Shown here piece by piece: positions 53,904 through 62,664 of a stretch of DNA of 64,000 bases. This DNA comes from Paenibacillus sp. MSJ-34 (GTDB lineage Bacteria > Bacillota > Bacilli > Paenibacillales > Paenibacillaceae), in contig NZ_JAHLPR010000022.1 of assembly GCF_018918005.1 (NCBI RefSeq), forward strand, positions 30,604-94,603, in the 5' to 3' direction. Within the stretch, counting starts at the first letter, position 1. Each line of letters begins with the position of its first letter. The translations under genes and the position numbers were made by a program. Under the pieces are notes generated by a model. It had not been told where the DNA came from. It was given only the letters and a program-made list of their open reading frames with translations, and did no database searches.

Positions 53904-54320
53904 TTATAGCGGAAAATCCGATTGTTGCCTCGCGGATCGATGGCTAATAATTTGATGCAAAAGCTGTTGTTCCAATTGCGCGTTCCATTCCCGGATCATC
54001 CCCGGGACGAGAAACAGGTCCACGATAATCCACACGAATATGGCAAACGCGAACAGTACGCATAATAAGAGGAAAAAGATCGACAGCCCTTCCGAAAAAA
54101 CGCTCGAAGCGATACCCATAAGATAGAAGAATACGGTCAAAGCGGTGAGCACAATTTGCCCGATGCCCGAGGCGTATCTCTTTAAGTAGAAGCGGTGAAT
54201 GCCCAAATGGCCGCCGATTAACATCAAATAAGCGATGGCCAGTGATTTTTCCCGGTCGCGCAGCTCCGAATTAAGCAGCAGCAATTCGGTAATATCAAGG
54301 TCTTTTTTACTATACATCAT
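53904..54320 (-). CDS. TM2-domain membrane protein (downstream paralog)
   Basis: 138 aa with three or more hydrophobic segments and the TM2 signature GGHLGIHRFYLKRYASGIGQIVL, followed by a longer membrane region than its neighbour and a helical tail. It is 6 nt downstream of a second TM2 gene; the two share the N-terminal ELLLLNSEL/ELLLLESEV motif and probably arose by duplication. Function unknown. Confidence 0.83.
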   Translation of the reverse strand: MMYSKKDLDITELLLLNSELRDREKSLAIAYLMLIGGHLGIHRFYLKRYASGIGQIVLTALTVFFYLMGIASSVFSEGLSIFFLLLCVLFAFAIFVWIIVDLFLVPGMIREWNAQLEQQLLHQIISHRSARQQSDFPL

Positions 54321-54326
54321 CTTGCA

Positions 54327-54698
54327 TTACATGTTCGGCATATAGCCGGCTCCGTTCATATTGTCGTACGTCTGATAGCCTTTGCTGGCAAGAATATCGT
54401 GCAGCACGCGAGTTTCGATTTGACGGTTATGCTCTTTCACCCAAGTGTGTACCAGGAATGCATCGACGATCCACCAAATCGAAGTAACGATCAGGCCGAT
54501 AAACGTAATGGACAAGATCAATTGCGCGATGGCGGAACCTGTTTTGCCCATATAAAAACGGTGAGCACCGAATATGCCTAGAAAATACCATAATACATAG
54601 GCGATCACCATGTTTTTGCCGGCGTTTTTCACTTCCGATTCCAATAAGAGCAATTCTCTTGCATCCAGTTGCGCTTTGGCCTGGAAATTGTAATCCAT
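54327..54698 (-). CDS. TM2-domain membrane protein (upstream paralog)
   Basis: 123 aa. TM2 signature LGIFGAHRFYMGKTGSAIAQLIL and IWWIVDAFLVHTWVKEHN, with two membrane helices and cytosolic ends. ATG 54698 is chosen from GGAGGAGG about 7 nt upstream; an in-frame extension to 54761 has no SD. Forms a two-gene unit with its paralog. Confidence 0.85.
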   Translation of the reverse strand: MDYNFQAKAQLDARELLLLESEVKNAGKNMVIAYVLWYFLGIFGAHRFYMGKTGSAIAQLILSITFIGLIVTSIWWIVDAFLVHTWVKEHNRQIETRVLHDILASKGYQTYDNMNGAGYMPNM

Positions 54699-54909
54699 TG
54701 ATTTTCCTCCTCCATTTTCTTCACTAGAAGTTAATATAAGCGGGAACAGGCATTCCGTCAATATATTTTTTCACAATTTATTCACATAATCGCAACATCA
54801 AACAAGCTTTCACAAAGTTTTTACAACCTTTTTCAGATGGATTACAATTGATGTATTGTATGTTATAGAGGGGATCAGACATTACAAAAATTTGGAGCGT
54901 GTAACGGCA

Positions 54910-56112
54910 ATGGCAAACATAGAAAACTACGAAACGGTGTGCGAGCTGCTCTCGGACGCAATTGCTCAAGGCGAATTCATTACGGCAACGTTAAGTCAAA
55001 TGCGGCGCAAGGATCCGGAAGGTTATGCGAAGGTGACGCTGAAACCGGTGGAGCTTCGGAACAAGCTGCATGTCCAGTTCACTTATCATTACAGCAATAA
55101 AGTGACGCATGAAAATATCGAGGGCGAGCAGGCCGCCGCGCATACGGTCAAGCTTTTGAAACAATCTTTCCGGCAAGCGCTCGTTCGCACCGTTTCGACG
55201 GAATATCAAATTTTGATCAGCAAAAAAGATAAATTGGCCGTTTTGCGAAAGCAGCAGAAGGCCAAGGCGGGGCACGCGGATTTGGCGCATAACCGCAAGA
55301 AGCGCTATATTCTGGAGGAAGGGAAGCCGGTGCCGTTTCTTGTCGAGCTTGGCATTATGAACCAAGAGGGAAAAGTGCTCGCGAAAAAATACGATAAATT
55401 CAAGCAGATCAACCGTTTCCTCGAAATGATCCAGGATGTCGCGGCGCATTTGCCGCAAGACCGGACGGTCACGATCGTCGATTTCGGCTGCGGGAAATCT
55501 TACTTGACGTTTGCCTTATACCATTTGCTCGCGATTGAGCAGAAACGTTCGCTGCAAGTGATCGGGCTGGATCTCAAGGCCGATGTCATACGGGACTGCA
55601 GCCAGCTTGCGGAGCGGCTCGGATACGATCGTCTGCGGTTTCTGATCGGCGATATCGCCGAGTACGACGAACTGGAGCAGGTCGATATGGTCGTCACGCT
55701 GCATGCTTGCGATATCGCGACCGATGCGGCGCTTGAAAAAGCGGTTCGCTGGAACGCGGGCGTCATTATGTCGGTTCCATGCTGCCAGCACGAGCTTTAT
55801 CGGCAAGTATCCAATCCGCAGTTGGAGCCGCTGCTGTCGCACGGTATTTTGAAGGAGCGATTCGCGGCGCTCGCGACCGACGCCGTCCGCGCCAAATTGC
55901 TTGACGTTATGGGCTACAAGACGCAGCTCCTCGAATTTATCGATTTGGAGCATACGCCCAAAAATATTATGATTCGCGCGGTCAAATCCGCCTCCGCGGA
56001 TCGGGAGAGCCGGTCGGCCGCCTATGCGGAATATGCCGCGTTCCGCGACACGCTGCACATTGCGCCGTACCTGGAGAGAGTATGCCAAGACCTTTTGCCC
56101 ATCCCAACCTGA
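54910..56112 (+). CDS. SAM-dependent methyltransferase, Methyltransf_32-like
   Basis: 400 aa. The N-terminal half (about 1-185) is a basic, probably RNA-binding region. The C-terminal Rossmann methyltransferase has motif I IVDFGCGKSYLTFALYHLL near residue 190, motif II VIGLDLKADVI, and VTLHACDIATD plus SVPCCQHELY. The last pattern (DxGCGKG/S..., HACD, PCCQ) is that of the GSTCD/Methyltransf_32 group, suggested to act on RNA. The start is uncertain: ATG 54910 has only GGAG 13 nt upstream, while ATG 54856 lies about where transcription should begin. Confidence 0.83.
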   Translation: MANIENYETVCELLSDAIAQGEFITATLSQMRRKDPEGYAKVTLKPVELRNKLHVQFTYHYSNKVTHENIEGEQAAAHTVKLLKQSFRQALVRTVSTEYQILISKKDKLAVLRKQQKAKAGHADLAHNRKKRYILEEGKPVPFLVELGIMNQEGKVLAKKYDKFKQINRFLEMIQDVAAHLPQDRTVTIVDFGCGKSYLTFALYHLLAIEQKRSLQVIGLDLKADVIRDCSQLAERLGYDRLRFLIGDIAEYDELEQVDMVVTLHACDIATDAALEKAVRWNAGVIMSVPCCQHELYRQVSNPQLEPLLSHGILKERFAALATDAVRAKLLDVMGYKTQLLEFIDLEHTPKNIMIRAVKSASADRESRSAAYAEYAAFRDTLHIAPYLERVCQDLLPIPT

Positions 56113-56225
56113 CGTTCTTTCATCCTAATTATTGTTGGGGAAAAGTTGAATGTGGTAAAATAGAAGCACTTGTCAAACAGCATGTTCGACACCATGGAGA
56201 CAAATTTCGATAGAGGAGGCAAGGC

Positions 56226-56324
56226 ATGCCTTGGCTGGAGCAAACGCAAATCCAAACGGTTTATATGGAAGCGACAGACCATCCGTCAATTCCAAAGTAC
56301 TTATTCACAGCAGGACGGTTGTAG
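56226..56324 (+). other. Out-of-frame short reading frame sharing the pilZ SD
   Basis: A 32-codon frame beginning with an ATG 6 nt after AGGAGG, better placed than the pilZ TTG 5 nt further on. It reads into the pilZ frame region and stops at 56324. It could compete with pilZ translation, or reflect a frameshift at the pilZ 5' end. Confidence 0.3.
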
Positions 56325-56932
56325 AACGAAAGGACTATGTATCTACCGGCATATTGATGCATAGCGAGGGCGATCTTCTGGAAATTGAAATCTCGGAATA
56401 TAAAGATTTCCAATTGGGCGAGCCGGTAAAAATTACGATATACTCCCCGGCCGGGATCCATGTGCTGCAAACGACAGTCATCGGCAAATACGAAGGGTCG
56501 ATCATGGTTCTTCATCCGCCGAGCCATCAGCTGCAATTCGAAGACAAACGACAGTCTCCGCGCGTGGACACGAAACAGACGGGGTCCATACATACGGTGG
56601 TGGCAAACGGGAACGTTCGATATTACGAGGAGGAGCTTCCTTTCGCGCTCAAAAATATTTCTTTGCAAGGGGTCGGCATCGTTTTCGATACGAAGAACAC
56701 TTTCCGCATCGGCACGACATTGCACGGCAGCCTGGAACTCGGATTTCCGCTTCCTTGCGAATTGAGGGTAGTACGCGAAGAATACTGGGAAGAGGGCAAC
56801 TATTACGGCGCGGAATTTATCGGTTTGAGCCCGGAGCATATCCGCAACCTGCGGGCCTTCATCCTGAAGCAACAGATTGAGAACCACGCGAAGTTCAGAG
56901 GCGAACTGTTGAAGCAGCGCGAATTCAAGTGA
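56231..56932 (+). CDS. PilZ-domain protein, probable c-di-GMP receptor
   Basis: 233 aa: an N-terminal YcgR-like barrel (about 18-105, VNSKVLIHSRTVVERKDYVSTG) and a PilZ domain (about 108-225). The c-di-GMP-binding residues are present, RxxxR as KRQSPRV and the D/NxSxxG motif as LKNISLQGVG. The TTG start at 56231 is 10 nt after AGGAGG. The stop overlaps the start of an O-antigen-ligase-like gene (GTGA), implying coupled synthesis and c-di-GMP control of surface polysaccharide or motility. Confidence 0.85.
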   Translation: MAGANANPNGLYGSDRPSVNSKVLIHSRTVVERKDYVSTGILMHSEGDLLEIEISEYKDFQLGEPVKITIYSPAGIHVLQTTVIGKYEGSIMVLHPPSHQLQFEDKRQSPRVDTKQTGSIHTVVANGNVRYYEEELPFALKNISLQGVGIVFDTKNTFRIGTTLHGSLELGFPLPCELRVVREEYWEEGNYYGAEFIGLSPEHIRNLRAFILKQQIENHAKFRGELLKQREFK

Positions 56933-58962
56933 CCGAATTCAATACGAAAGGGGAAAATAATGTTACTTTAAGATCGATGGCGGGATGGGGAGGGGCGGCC
57001 GTATTCGCTATCGTTGGCATGGCGGGCGCTTTCCGCTCGGGGCTGTTCTTCGACGAATCGTTCTATCCGTTTCAGATCGCCTTGTTTCTGTTAGCCGCCG
57101 CATTCATCGCATATCGCCTCCTGTCGCGGAGATCGCCCGATATCCCCGGATGGGCGTGCGCTCCTTTCGCGATCGGTTTGCTGTATGCCATTCCGCTTAT
57201 GCTCGGAGCGGCATCGGTGAAGGGGACGATCGACCAAATGCTGCGCTGGTGCGCATACGGCAGTTTTTTGATGCTGTTCGCCGCCATTGCGCGGAAGAGG
57301 GACGACATGATGCCCTATCATTACGCGTTTCAATCGATAGGCGTTTTTCTCGGATTGGGGGCGTTGGCCGGCTTTTTCGGCCTATTCCATTTTCCGGAAC
57401 TGCTTATGGTAACGGAGGACGAGCAATTGTCGGCGGCGGGCGTTCGTCTGGCCGGCTTCTTCCAATATGCCAATACGTTCGGCGCCGTTATGGGGGCGTT
57501 TGCGCTTTATCAGCTCATCGCGGCCGTGCGCGCCCGGACGCAGGGAGCGTTTCTGCTCGCATCGCTGCCGGTGATGCCGCAGCTTGCCTCGCTGCTGCTG
57601 ACGGAATCGCGCGGCGCATGGTTGGCGCTCGCGGCCGGCCTGGTTGCCGGGCTCGTATGCGCGGGGCGCGGACGCACGCTCGCTTTCGCGGTATACGCCG
57701 CCGTGTATGGCGGCTTTGCCGCCGGCGCTTACCGTCTCATGCTTGCGTATGCCGTCCGTCAAGAACAGCCGGTTTTCGCATGTATCGCCTTTGTTGCGTT
57801 ATGGGCGGCCGCCCTTCTGCTCGGAAAGGTACTATGGCGAATGAATCACCGTGCGCAGACGGAACGACGTTACTTTGCGATCGCCGTTTCCTGGATCGCC
57901 ATTACGGCGAGCTTCGCTGCGTGCTTGGCGTTCGTATTAGGCGCCGCTCACGGCCGTCTAACCGGCAACTTCGCTACCGTAGGCGCACGCGGCCTGTTTT
58001 ATGCGGATGCGCTCCGCATATTTCGCGATTCGCCTGTCTACGGTTTCGGCGGCGGCAGTTGGGGCGCGCTGTTCCGCCAATATCGAAGCGAGCCTTACGT
58101 CGGCAGCGAAGTGCATAGCGGCTATTTGGAAATATTGCTCGATTTAGGCGCGCTTGGCTTCGTTCCGTTTATCGCGCTTATCGCCATATGCTTATGGCGA
58201 ATTTGGCAAACGAACCGCGCGTTCCTGCCCCCTCTGCTCGTCCTGTTCGGGCACAGTGCGGTTGACTTCGACCTGTCCTTCGGTTTTGTCGGACTGATGA
58301 TCTGCTATTTGATCGTAATGGGATTGCGTTCGAACGAAGCGGCCGGGAGGGGCGTCCGTCATCGTTTTGAGGCAAAGTATGCATTGCGCTATGTATTTCC
58401 TGTCGTCCTGATGCTGTCTATTTGCATGGCCGGAGCGTATTCCGTGCGGTTTGCCGCGGCGGCTTGGAGCGCGCATGCCGGTTTGCCGCTTGAAACGGCG
58501 CTGCGTTGGAATCCGTACTGGAGCGAGCCGCGGATCGTTCTCGCGCAGCACTTGCCCGCGGATCAGGCCGTAACCGTTTTGCGGCGCGGATTGCAATACG
58601 ATCCTTACGACCGCAAACTGAATTGGGAGCTCGGTTCCGCCTATGTCCGCGAACAGGATGGAGACGCCGCCGTTTATTATTTGCGGCGCGCCCTCATATA
58701 CGACCGGTTCGATGCGGACAAACAAGTTCAGGCGCTGCAAATGCTTGAGCGGCTTGCTTTTCGCCAGGCAGCCGAAGGGAAGGCGCAGCAGGCGTTCCGT
58801 ACGGCGCAGGGCGCGCTTGGCCTGTACCGCAATTATGAAGAAGCTTATCGGCAATATGCGAATTTGGCCCCGCATGCAACCGGCCGCAAATTCGTTTTGA
58901 GGCCGGAAGCGCGCCGGGCTGCCGCAAATTTGCGGCAAATAACCGATAGGGCGCATGAATAA
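56929..58962 (+). CDS. O-antigen ligase/Wzy-like membrane protein with C-terminal TPR region
   Basis: 677 aa. About 12 transmembrane helices span residues 18-500, with the Wzy_C-type region GVRLAGFFQYANTFGAVMGAFAL and the large loop RGLFYADALRIFRDSPVYGFGGGSWG...HSGYLEILLDLGALGF (Arg, His typical of O-antigen ligases). A TPR-like tail (about 520-665) follows. It probably polymerises or attaches a surface glycan on the outer face of the membrane. GTG 56929 overlaps the pilZ stop; there is no separate SD. Confidence 0.85.
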   Translation: MTEFNTKGENNVTLRSMAGWGGAAVFAIVGMAGAFRSGLFFDESFYPFQIALFLLAAAFIAYRLLSRRSPDIPGWACAPFAIGLLYAIPLMLGAASVKGTIDQMLRWCAYGSFLMLFAAIARKRDDMMPYHYAFQSIGVFLGLGALAGFFGLFHFPELLMVTEDEQLSAAGVRLAGFFQYANTFGAVMGAFALYQLIAAVRARTQGAFLLASLPVMPQLASLLLTESRGAWLALAAGLVAGLVCAGRGRTLAFAVYAAVYGGFAAGAYRLMLAYAVRQEQPVFACIAFVALWAAALLLGKVLWRMNHRAQTERRYFAIAVSWIAITASFAACLAFVLGAAHGRLTGNFATVGARGLFYADALRIFRDSPVYGFGGGSWGALFRQYRSEPYVGSEVHSGYLEILLDLGALGFVPFIALIAICLWRIWQTNRAFLPPLLVLFGHSAVDFDLSFGFVGLMICYLIVMGLRSNEAAGRGVRHRFEAKYALRYVFPVVLMLSICMAGAYSVRFAAAAWSAHAGLPLETALRWNPYWSEPRIVLAQHLPADQAVTVLRRGLQYDPYDRKLNWELGSAYVREQDGDAAVYYLRRALIYDRFDADKQVQALQMLERLAFRQAAEGKAQQAFRTAQGALGLYRNYEEAYRQYANLAPHATGRKFVLRPEARRAAANLRQITDRAHE

Positions 58963-58998
58963 AGCCTGTATGCGAAGCTTTGCTTCGCGATACAGGCT
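58963..58998 (+). terminator. Stable hairpin after the Wzy-like gene
   Basis: AGCCTGTAT-GCGAAGC (58963-58978) pairs with GCTTCGC-G-ATACAGGCT (58982-58998), with one bulged G. No T-tract follows, so termination efficiency is doubtful. Confidence 0.6.
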
Positions 58999-59366
58999 GC
59001 TCTGCCATTAGCGTTGCGTTGAATATTTTACTGCACTGCGTTCCAAGCCGTTGATTCCGATAGAGATGAGCTAAAGTTAAAGGACTTTGGAGGCCTTATT
59101 TGATCAAATAATGCTGTTTTGGCGGGATTAGCGGATTTTGAGGGCTTTATTTTTGTCGAAACTGCCCAAAACCAAGGATTCTCAGGCAGATCGCGACATG
59201 TTAACGGTTCGAAAATCCGTTAATTCCAAAAAATCGACTTGAATTTGAAAAATAAGACCTTGGAAATCCGCTATATTTTCATGGCGCTGCAGCTAGAAGG
59301 TTTAATGTGCGCAAAGCTAATGCTGCTCTTCATTAAGGACTATCGTTCAAAACGATTTCCGCTTGC
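58999..59366. repeat. Intergenic inverted repeat of Paenibacillaceae type
   Basis: No gene seen. TAGCGGATTTTGAGGGCTTTATTTTT (in pieces: TAGCGGATTT at 59130-59139, then CTTTATTTTT) recurs inverted as AAAAATAAGACC...AAATCCGCTA at about 59245-59272. A further partial copy lies near 59085-59105. Between them AACGG/CCGTT (59203-59222) can form a small hairpin. Confidence 0.5.
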
Positions 59367-59681
59367 CTATCCTCCGAACGCCTCACGGAACGCTTGCGAC
59401 AACTGCTCGCGATCGACGCCCCATAACGCTGCCAGCGGCTCGCTCACCTCGTCATGCCACCAATCCGCCAGCACTTTGCGGTTGCTGCTATTTTCCCCGA
59501 TCCAGACCAGATTCCCGATGACCTTTTTGTAATACATTTCTTCGCCTTGCCGGACGAGATCCGGAGCGATCCATATTTTTAGCCGTTTGACCGTGCGATA
59601 CAGTTCTTTGTTGCAAGCCCGGCGGATTTTCCGCGCCGTCGGAAGGTTCTCGTTATGCTTTTCCGTCTTTGAAAATGCCAT
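59367..59681 (-). CDS. Conserved hypothetical protein
   Basis: 104 aa, basic and probably cytoplasmic, with no signal or membrane segment. Conserved-looking stretches are LPTARKIRRACNKELYRTVK and NLVWIGENSSNRKVLADWW. I do not recognise a characterised family. ATG 59681 has GAGGAGG 8 nt upstream. It lies 47 nt before the end of the cupredoxin gene's transcription direction partner (both minus strand, cupredoxin gene upstream), so co-transcription is possible. Confidence 0.65.
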   Translation of the reverse strand: MAFSKTEKHNENLPTARKIRRACNKELYRTVKRLKIWIAPDLVRQGEEMYYKKVIGNLVWIGENSSNRKVLADWWHDEVSEPLAALWGVDREQLSQAFREAFGG

Positions 59682-59745
59682 GCCCACCGCCTCCTCTACC
59701 ATCCAATGTATGCAGACAGGGGCGTATGAGCGACGGCCGCGTTAT

Positions 59746-60228
59746 TTAGTCGACAACGATATAGCCGATCATCGGCGGCGTTTGTACCGACGCTTGTTTG
59801 CCGTCATGGGCATGAGCTTGACCGGAACCGCCCGGATGCGTCAGGCAAACGATGCGGTAAATGCCTTCCTTTGCCGTAAATTCGACGACGGTTTCCTTCC
59901 CTTTATGCACTTCGCCGCGTATGTTCAAGCCTTCGATGACGAAGGAATGGGTAGCTCCGTTCACGCCGAATATGCTCAGCTTCACATGTTCTCCTTCGTT
60001 CGCGAATACGGTGCCGGGGTCGAAACGGTATACTTCGATTTCTTCTCCGCTTGCCGTCTTCGTTTTGAATTCGCCCGTCACCATGTGAAGAACTCTCTCT
60101 TCCACGACCGGAGTCGAAGCCGGACGGGATTGCTCCCAACGAAGAAACGCGATCGTAACCATGAGCACCAGCATCGCGACGGCGAACCATTGAATTTGTT
60201 TTTTGCCGATAATGAGTACTTTAGACAA
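59746..60228 (-). CDS. Membrane-anchored cupredoxin-domain protein
   Basis: 160 aa. One N-terminal transmembrane helix (about 12-32), then a cupredoxin fold. Copper ligand candidates are His in NGATHSFVIEG and Cys-x-x-His in RIVCLTHPGG, with a His-rich QAHAHDG loop; this resembles plastocyanin-like and cytochrome-oxidase subunit II-like domains. TTG 60228, 5 nt after GAGGTGA, is preferred to ATG 60246, which lacks an SD. It may carry electrons or copper outside the membrane. Confidence 0.82.
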   Translation of the reverse strand: MSKVLIIGKKQIQWFAVAMLVLMVTIAFLRWEQSRPASTPVVEERVLHMVTGEFKTKTASGEEIEVYRFDPGTVFANEGEHVKLSIFGVNGATHSFVIEGLNIRGEVHKGKETVVEFTAKEGIYRIVCLTHPGGSGQAHAHDGKQASVQTPPMIGYIVVD

Positions 60229-60390
60229 CCGTCTCACCTCATTCATATTTTTACTTTATTGATATGCGAATGCTTGTCAGGACATGACTTGTACTTCTCG
60301 TCCCGCATCGGCTTCCGATGGAAGGAATGTCCCAAAGTATGATAGAATACAATGAAATCATATACGTTATAGGAGAGGTAGAGAGCGGGA

Positions 60391-61011
60391 ATGGATTTGA
60401 TCCACCAAATCATCGATCAATTGTTTCAATGGGTTCAAAGCCTGGGCTATTTCGGCATCGTGCTCGGGCTAATGCTGGAAGTGATTCCGAGCGAAATCGT
60501 CCTGGCGTATGGAGGATACCTCGTATCTACCGGGCAAATCAGCTTTATCGGCGCTGTTATATTCGGTACGATCGGGGCCGTCGCCCAGCAATGGATTTTA
60601 TATGCGATCGGCCGCTTCGGAGGAAGACCGTTTCTGGAGAAATTCGGGAAATATTTGAAAATCAAGCCGAAGCATCTGGATCTGTCCGAGCGATGGTTTG
60701 AAAAATACGGGGCGGGAATCGTCTTTACGGCCCGGTTCGTTCCCGTAATGAGACAAGTCATCTCGATTCCGGCGGGAATTACGCGCATGCCGCTGGGATT
60801 ATTTACGATTCTGACGCTTCTCGCTTCCATACCGTGGTCTTTGTTGTTCGTATATCTCGGCTGGAAACTTGGCGATCAATGGGATAAAATACATGAGAAG
60901 GCGGCGCCTTATGTGCAGCCTGCGATTTTAATCGCGCTTGCGCTGTTGATCGTTTATTTTGTCATTAAATTTACGAAGAACCAACGAAAGAGAGGGAATA
61001 AGGATGAGTAA
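60391..61011 (+). CDS. DedA-family membrane protein
   Basis: 206 aa with about five hydrophobic segments. The DedA signature is FTARFVPVMRQVISIPAGITRMPLGLF, preceded by the re-entrant-loop motif LEVIPSEIVLAYGG. DedA proteins are phospholipid (undecaprenyl or phosphatidylethanolamine) flippases or are needed for membrane homeostasis. SD AGGAGAGG lies 12 nt before ATG 60391. It overlaps the next gene by 8 nt. Confidence 0.92.
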   Translation: MDLIHQIIDQLFQWVQSLGYFGIVLGLMLEVIPSEIVLAYGGYLVSTGQISFIGAVIFGTIGAVAQQWILYAIGRFGGRPFLEKFGKYLKIKPKHLDLSERWFEKYGAGIVFTARFVPVMRQVISIPAGITRMPLGLFTILTLLASIPWSLLFVYLGWKLGDQWDKIHEKAAPYVQPAILIALALLIVYFVIKFTKNQRKRGNKDE

Positions 61012-61570
61012 AAACGTATCGCATCAATTCGGTAAGGGTATCAGCCCACAGCAGTTTATCGATGGAATGCAAAAAAATAAAGAAACGTTTCTATCGTGGC
61101 ACGAGCAGTTCGCATGGCAAAACGAGGAGGATCGCGAGTTTTTCGAATCCTTGAACAACCGCGACGATTTGCGTTGCTTGATCCTCATGGCGGATTGGTG
61201 CGGCGACGTTGTGCGCAACGTTCCGGTCGTTTTCCACGCGATGAAAACGGCGGGGATTCCGACAGAAGTGTTCATTCTTGAAGAACATTTGGATTTCATG
61301 GATCAATTCCTGACGATGGGGGGCCGTTCAGTGCCGATCGTCATTATTGCGGATACGGGCGGTTACGTGCTCGGCCAATGGGGACCGCGTCCGCAAGAAG
61401 TGCAGGAGATCATGATCAAATTTAAGCAAGAGAATCCGGATCGGGAGGCGCCCGATTATAACGATAACATCCAGGTGGCCCGTCAGCGGATGATCGAAAA
61501 ATACGGGGAAGGCACGGGATACCAAACCGTTATCATTCAAGAGCTTCGCGAACTGCTGGCAGGGGTATAA
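61004..61570 (+). CDS. Thioredoxin-family protein with a single-cysteine active site
   Basis: 188 aa. The thioredoxin-like fold carries ADWCGDVVRNVP in place of WCxxC, so only one active-site Cys remains, and the cis-Pro loop is GGRSVPIVIIAD. Such proteins are often annotated as thioredoxin family but may act in monothiol chemistry. ATG 61004 has GAGAGGGA upstream and overlaps the DedA stop; the next gene starts 3 nt after its stop, so these three form an operon. Confidence 0.87.
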   Translation: MSKNVSHQFGKGISPQQFIDGMQKNKETFLSWHEQFAWQNEEDREFFESLNNRDDLRCLILMADWCGDVVRNVPVVFHAMKTAGIPTEVFILEEHLDFMDQFLTMGGRSVPIVIIADTGGYVLGQWGPRPQEVQEIMIKFKQENPDREAPDYNDNIQVARQRMIEKYGEGTGYQTVIIQELRELLAGV

Positions 61571-61573
61571 CGT

Positions 61574-62197
61574 ATGCTGACGATCGAATCATTTTCCTTG
61601 GGACCGCTCGAGACGAATGCATACTTATTATTGAACCCGGAGCGGAACAAAGCGATTGTCATCGATCCGGGCATGAATCCCGCGGCGTTAATCCGCCGCA
61701 TTCAAGATATCGAAGTAGAGGCGATCTTGCTGACGCACGCACATTTCGACCATATGGGCGGCGTGGACGAAGTCCGCAAGCTGAAAGGCTGCCCGGTCTA
61801 CATTCACGACTTGGAAGCGGAATGGCTGACGAATCCGAAGCTGAACGGATCGGTCATGTGGCCGCAAGTGTCGCCGCCGTTAACGACCGATCCGGCCGAA
61901 TACGCGCTGGACGACAGGCAAACGTTGCAACTGATCGGGCATACGTTTGCCGTCATGCATACGCCGGGCCATTCGCCGGGCAGCGTCAGCTTCCTATGCG
62001 GGAACGATTTGTTCTCGGGCGACGTGCTGTTCCGCATGTCCGTCGGACGTACGGATTTGCCGGGAGGGCGCGAGACCGACTTGTACGATTCCATACATAA
62101 CAAGCTGTTCGCCCTGAGCGACGACGTGAAAGTCTATCCCGGACACGGTCCGCGGACGACGATCGGCTATGAGCGCGCCAACAATCCGTATGTTTGA
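61574..62197 (+). CDS. Metallo-beta-lactamase-fold hydrolase, glyoxalase II-like (YqgX type)
   Basis: 207 aa. All metal-site motifs are present: THAHFDHMGG, HTPGHSPGSV, FSGDVLF and YPGHGPRTT. The size and SxGRTDLPGG loop match YqgX/GloB2-like enzymes that hydrolyse thioesters such as S-lactoyl-bacillithiol. It is the last gene of the DedA-thioredoxin-MBL operon. A tandem repeat begins 7 nt after the stop. Confidence 0.92.
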   Translation: MLTIESFSLGPLETNAYLLLNPERNKAIVIDPGMNPAALIRRIQDIEVEAILLTHAHFDHMGGVDEVRKLKGCPVYIHDLEAEWLTNPKLNGSVMWPQVSPPLTTDPAEYALDDRQTLQLIGHTFAVMHTPGHSPGSVSFLCGNDLFSGDVLFRMSVGRTDLPGGRETDLYDSIHNKLFALSDDVKVYPGHGPRTTIGYERANNPYV

Positions 62198-62203
62198 TGA
62201 GCG

Positions 62204-62370
62204 GGGCGTACGGTGTGCCAAAGCGGAGCGTCATTCGACGAGCGGGCGTGCGGTATATGTCGTAGTGGAGCGTCACTCGACGAATTGGGCGTACGGTAAA
62301 TGCCAAAGCGGGGCGTCATTCGCCGAGTGGGGCGTACGGTATATGTCAAAGCGGAGCGTCATTCGACTGC
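62204..62370. repeat. 43-bp tandem repeat, four units
   Basis: Four imperfect units of 40, 43, 43 and 41 bp, each beginning GGGCGTACGG (or GGGCGTGCGG) and containing GGAGCGTCATTCGAC or a close variant. It starts 7 nt after the MBL hydrolase stop. No promoter or protein was recognised; a copy-number-variable locus is likely. Confidence 0.85.
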
Positions 62371-62590
62371 TCTCACCGTCTCCGGCTAAAAGTATGGTCC
62401 GGCCTGAAGCAGGTGCTAGTTTGAGGCATGGTCTGGCTGAGTATGGTCATGAAGTTTCGCAATGGTGGAGTGTACCGGGTTTCAACAAAATGTGACAATT
62501 TTATGACATGTGACGATATTCTTATAGACTTTAGACTTAGTATCTGGTAATATAACAAGTAACTTAAACAATATTTACTTGTTGCGAAGC

Positions 62591-62634
62591 ACGCAAGCTG
62601 TGGAATTAGGCTCCCGGTTTGCGTTCTTTTTTTT
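62591..62634 (+). terminator. Terminator in the leader of the small downstream gene
   Basis: ACGCAA (62591-62596) pairs with TTGCGT (62619-62624), extended by a C-G pair, followed by eight T's (62627-62634). It lies only about 17 nt before the SD of the gene at 62665, so it may act as an attenuator or end an upstream RNA. Confidence 0.65.
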
Positions 62635-62664
62635 CTACGATCCGGTTATAAGGAGGAGGGTTCG

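Noticed and set aside
62167..62349. Minus-strand frame of 60 codons with a repeated Arg/Pro/Thr-rich peptide
   Set aside because: The peptide repeat is a direct product of the 43-bp tandem DNA repeat; there is no SD or family resemblance.
62586..62664. A c-di-GMP or other known riboswitch before the small gene at 62665
   Set aside because: GCACGCAAG...GTTTGCGTTC looked briefly like part of a known aptamer, but the conserved core and second stem were not found.
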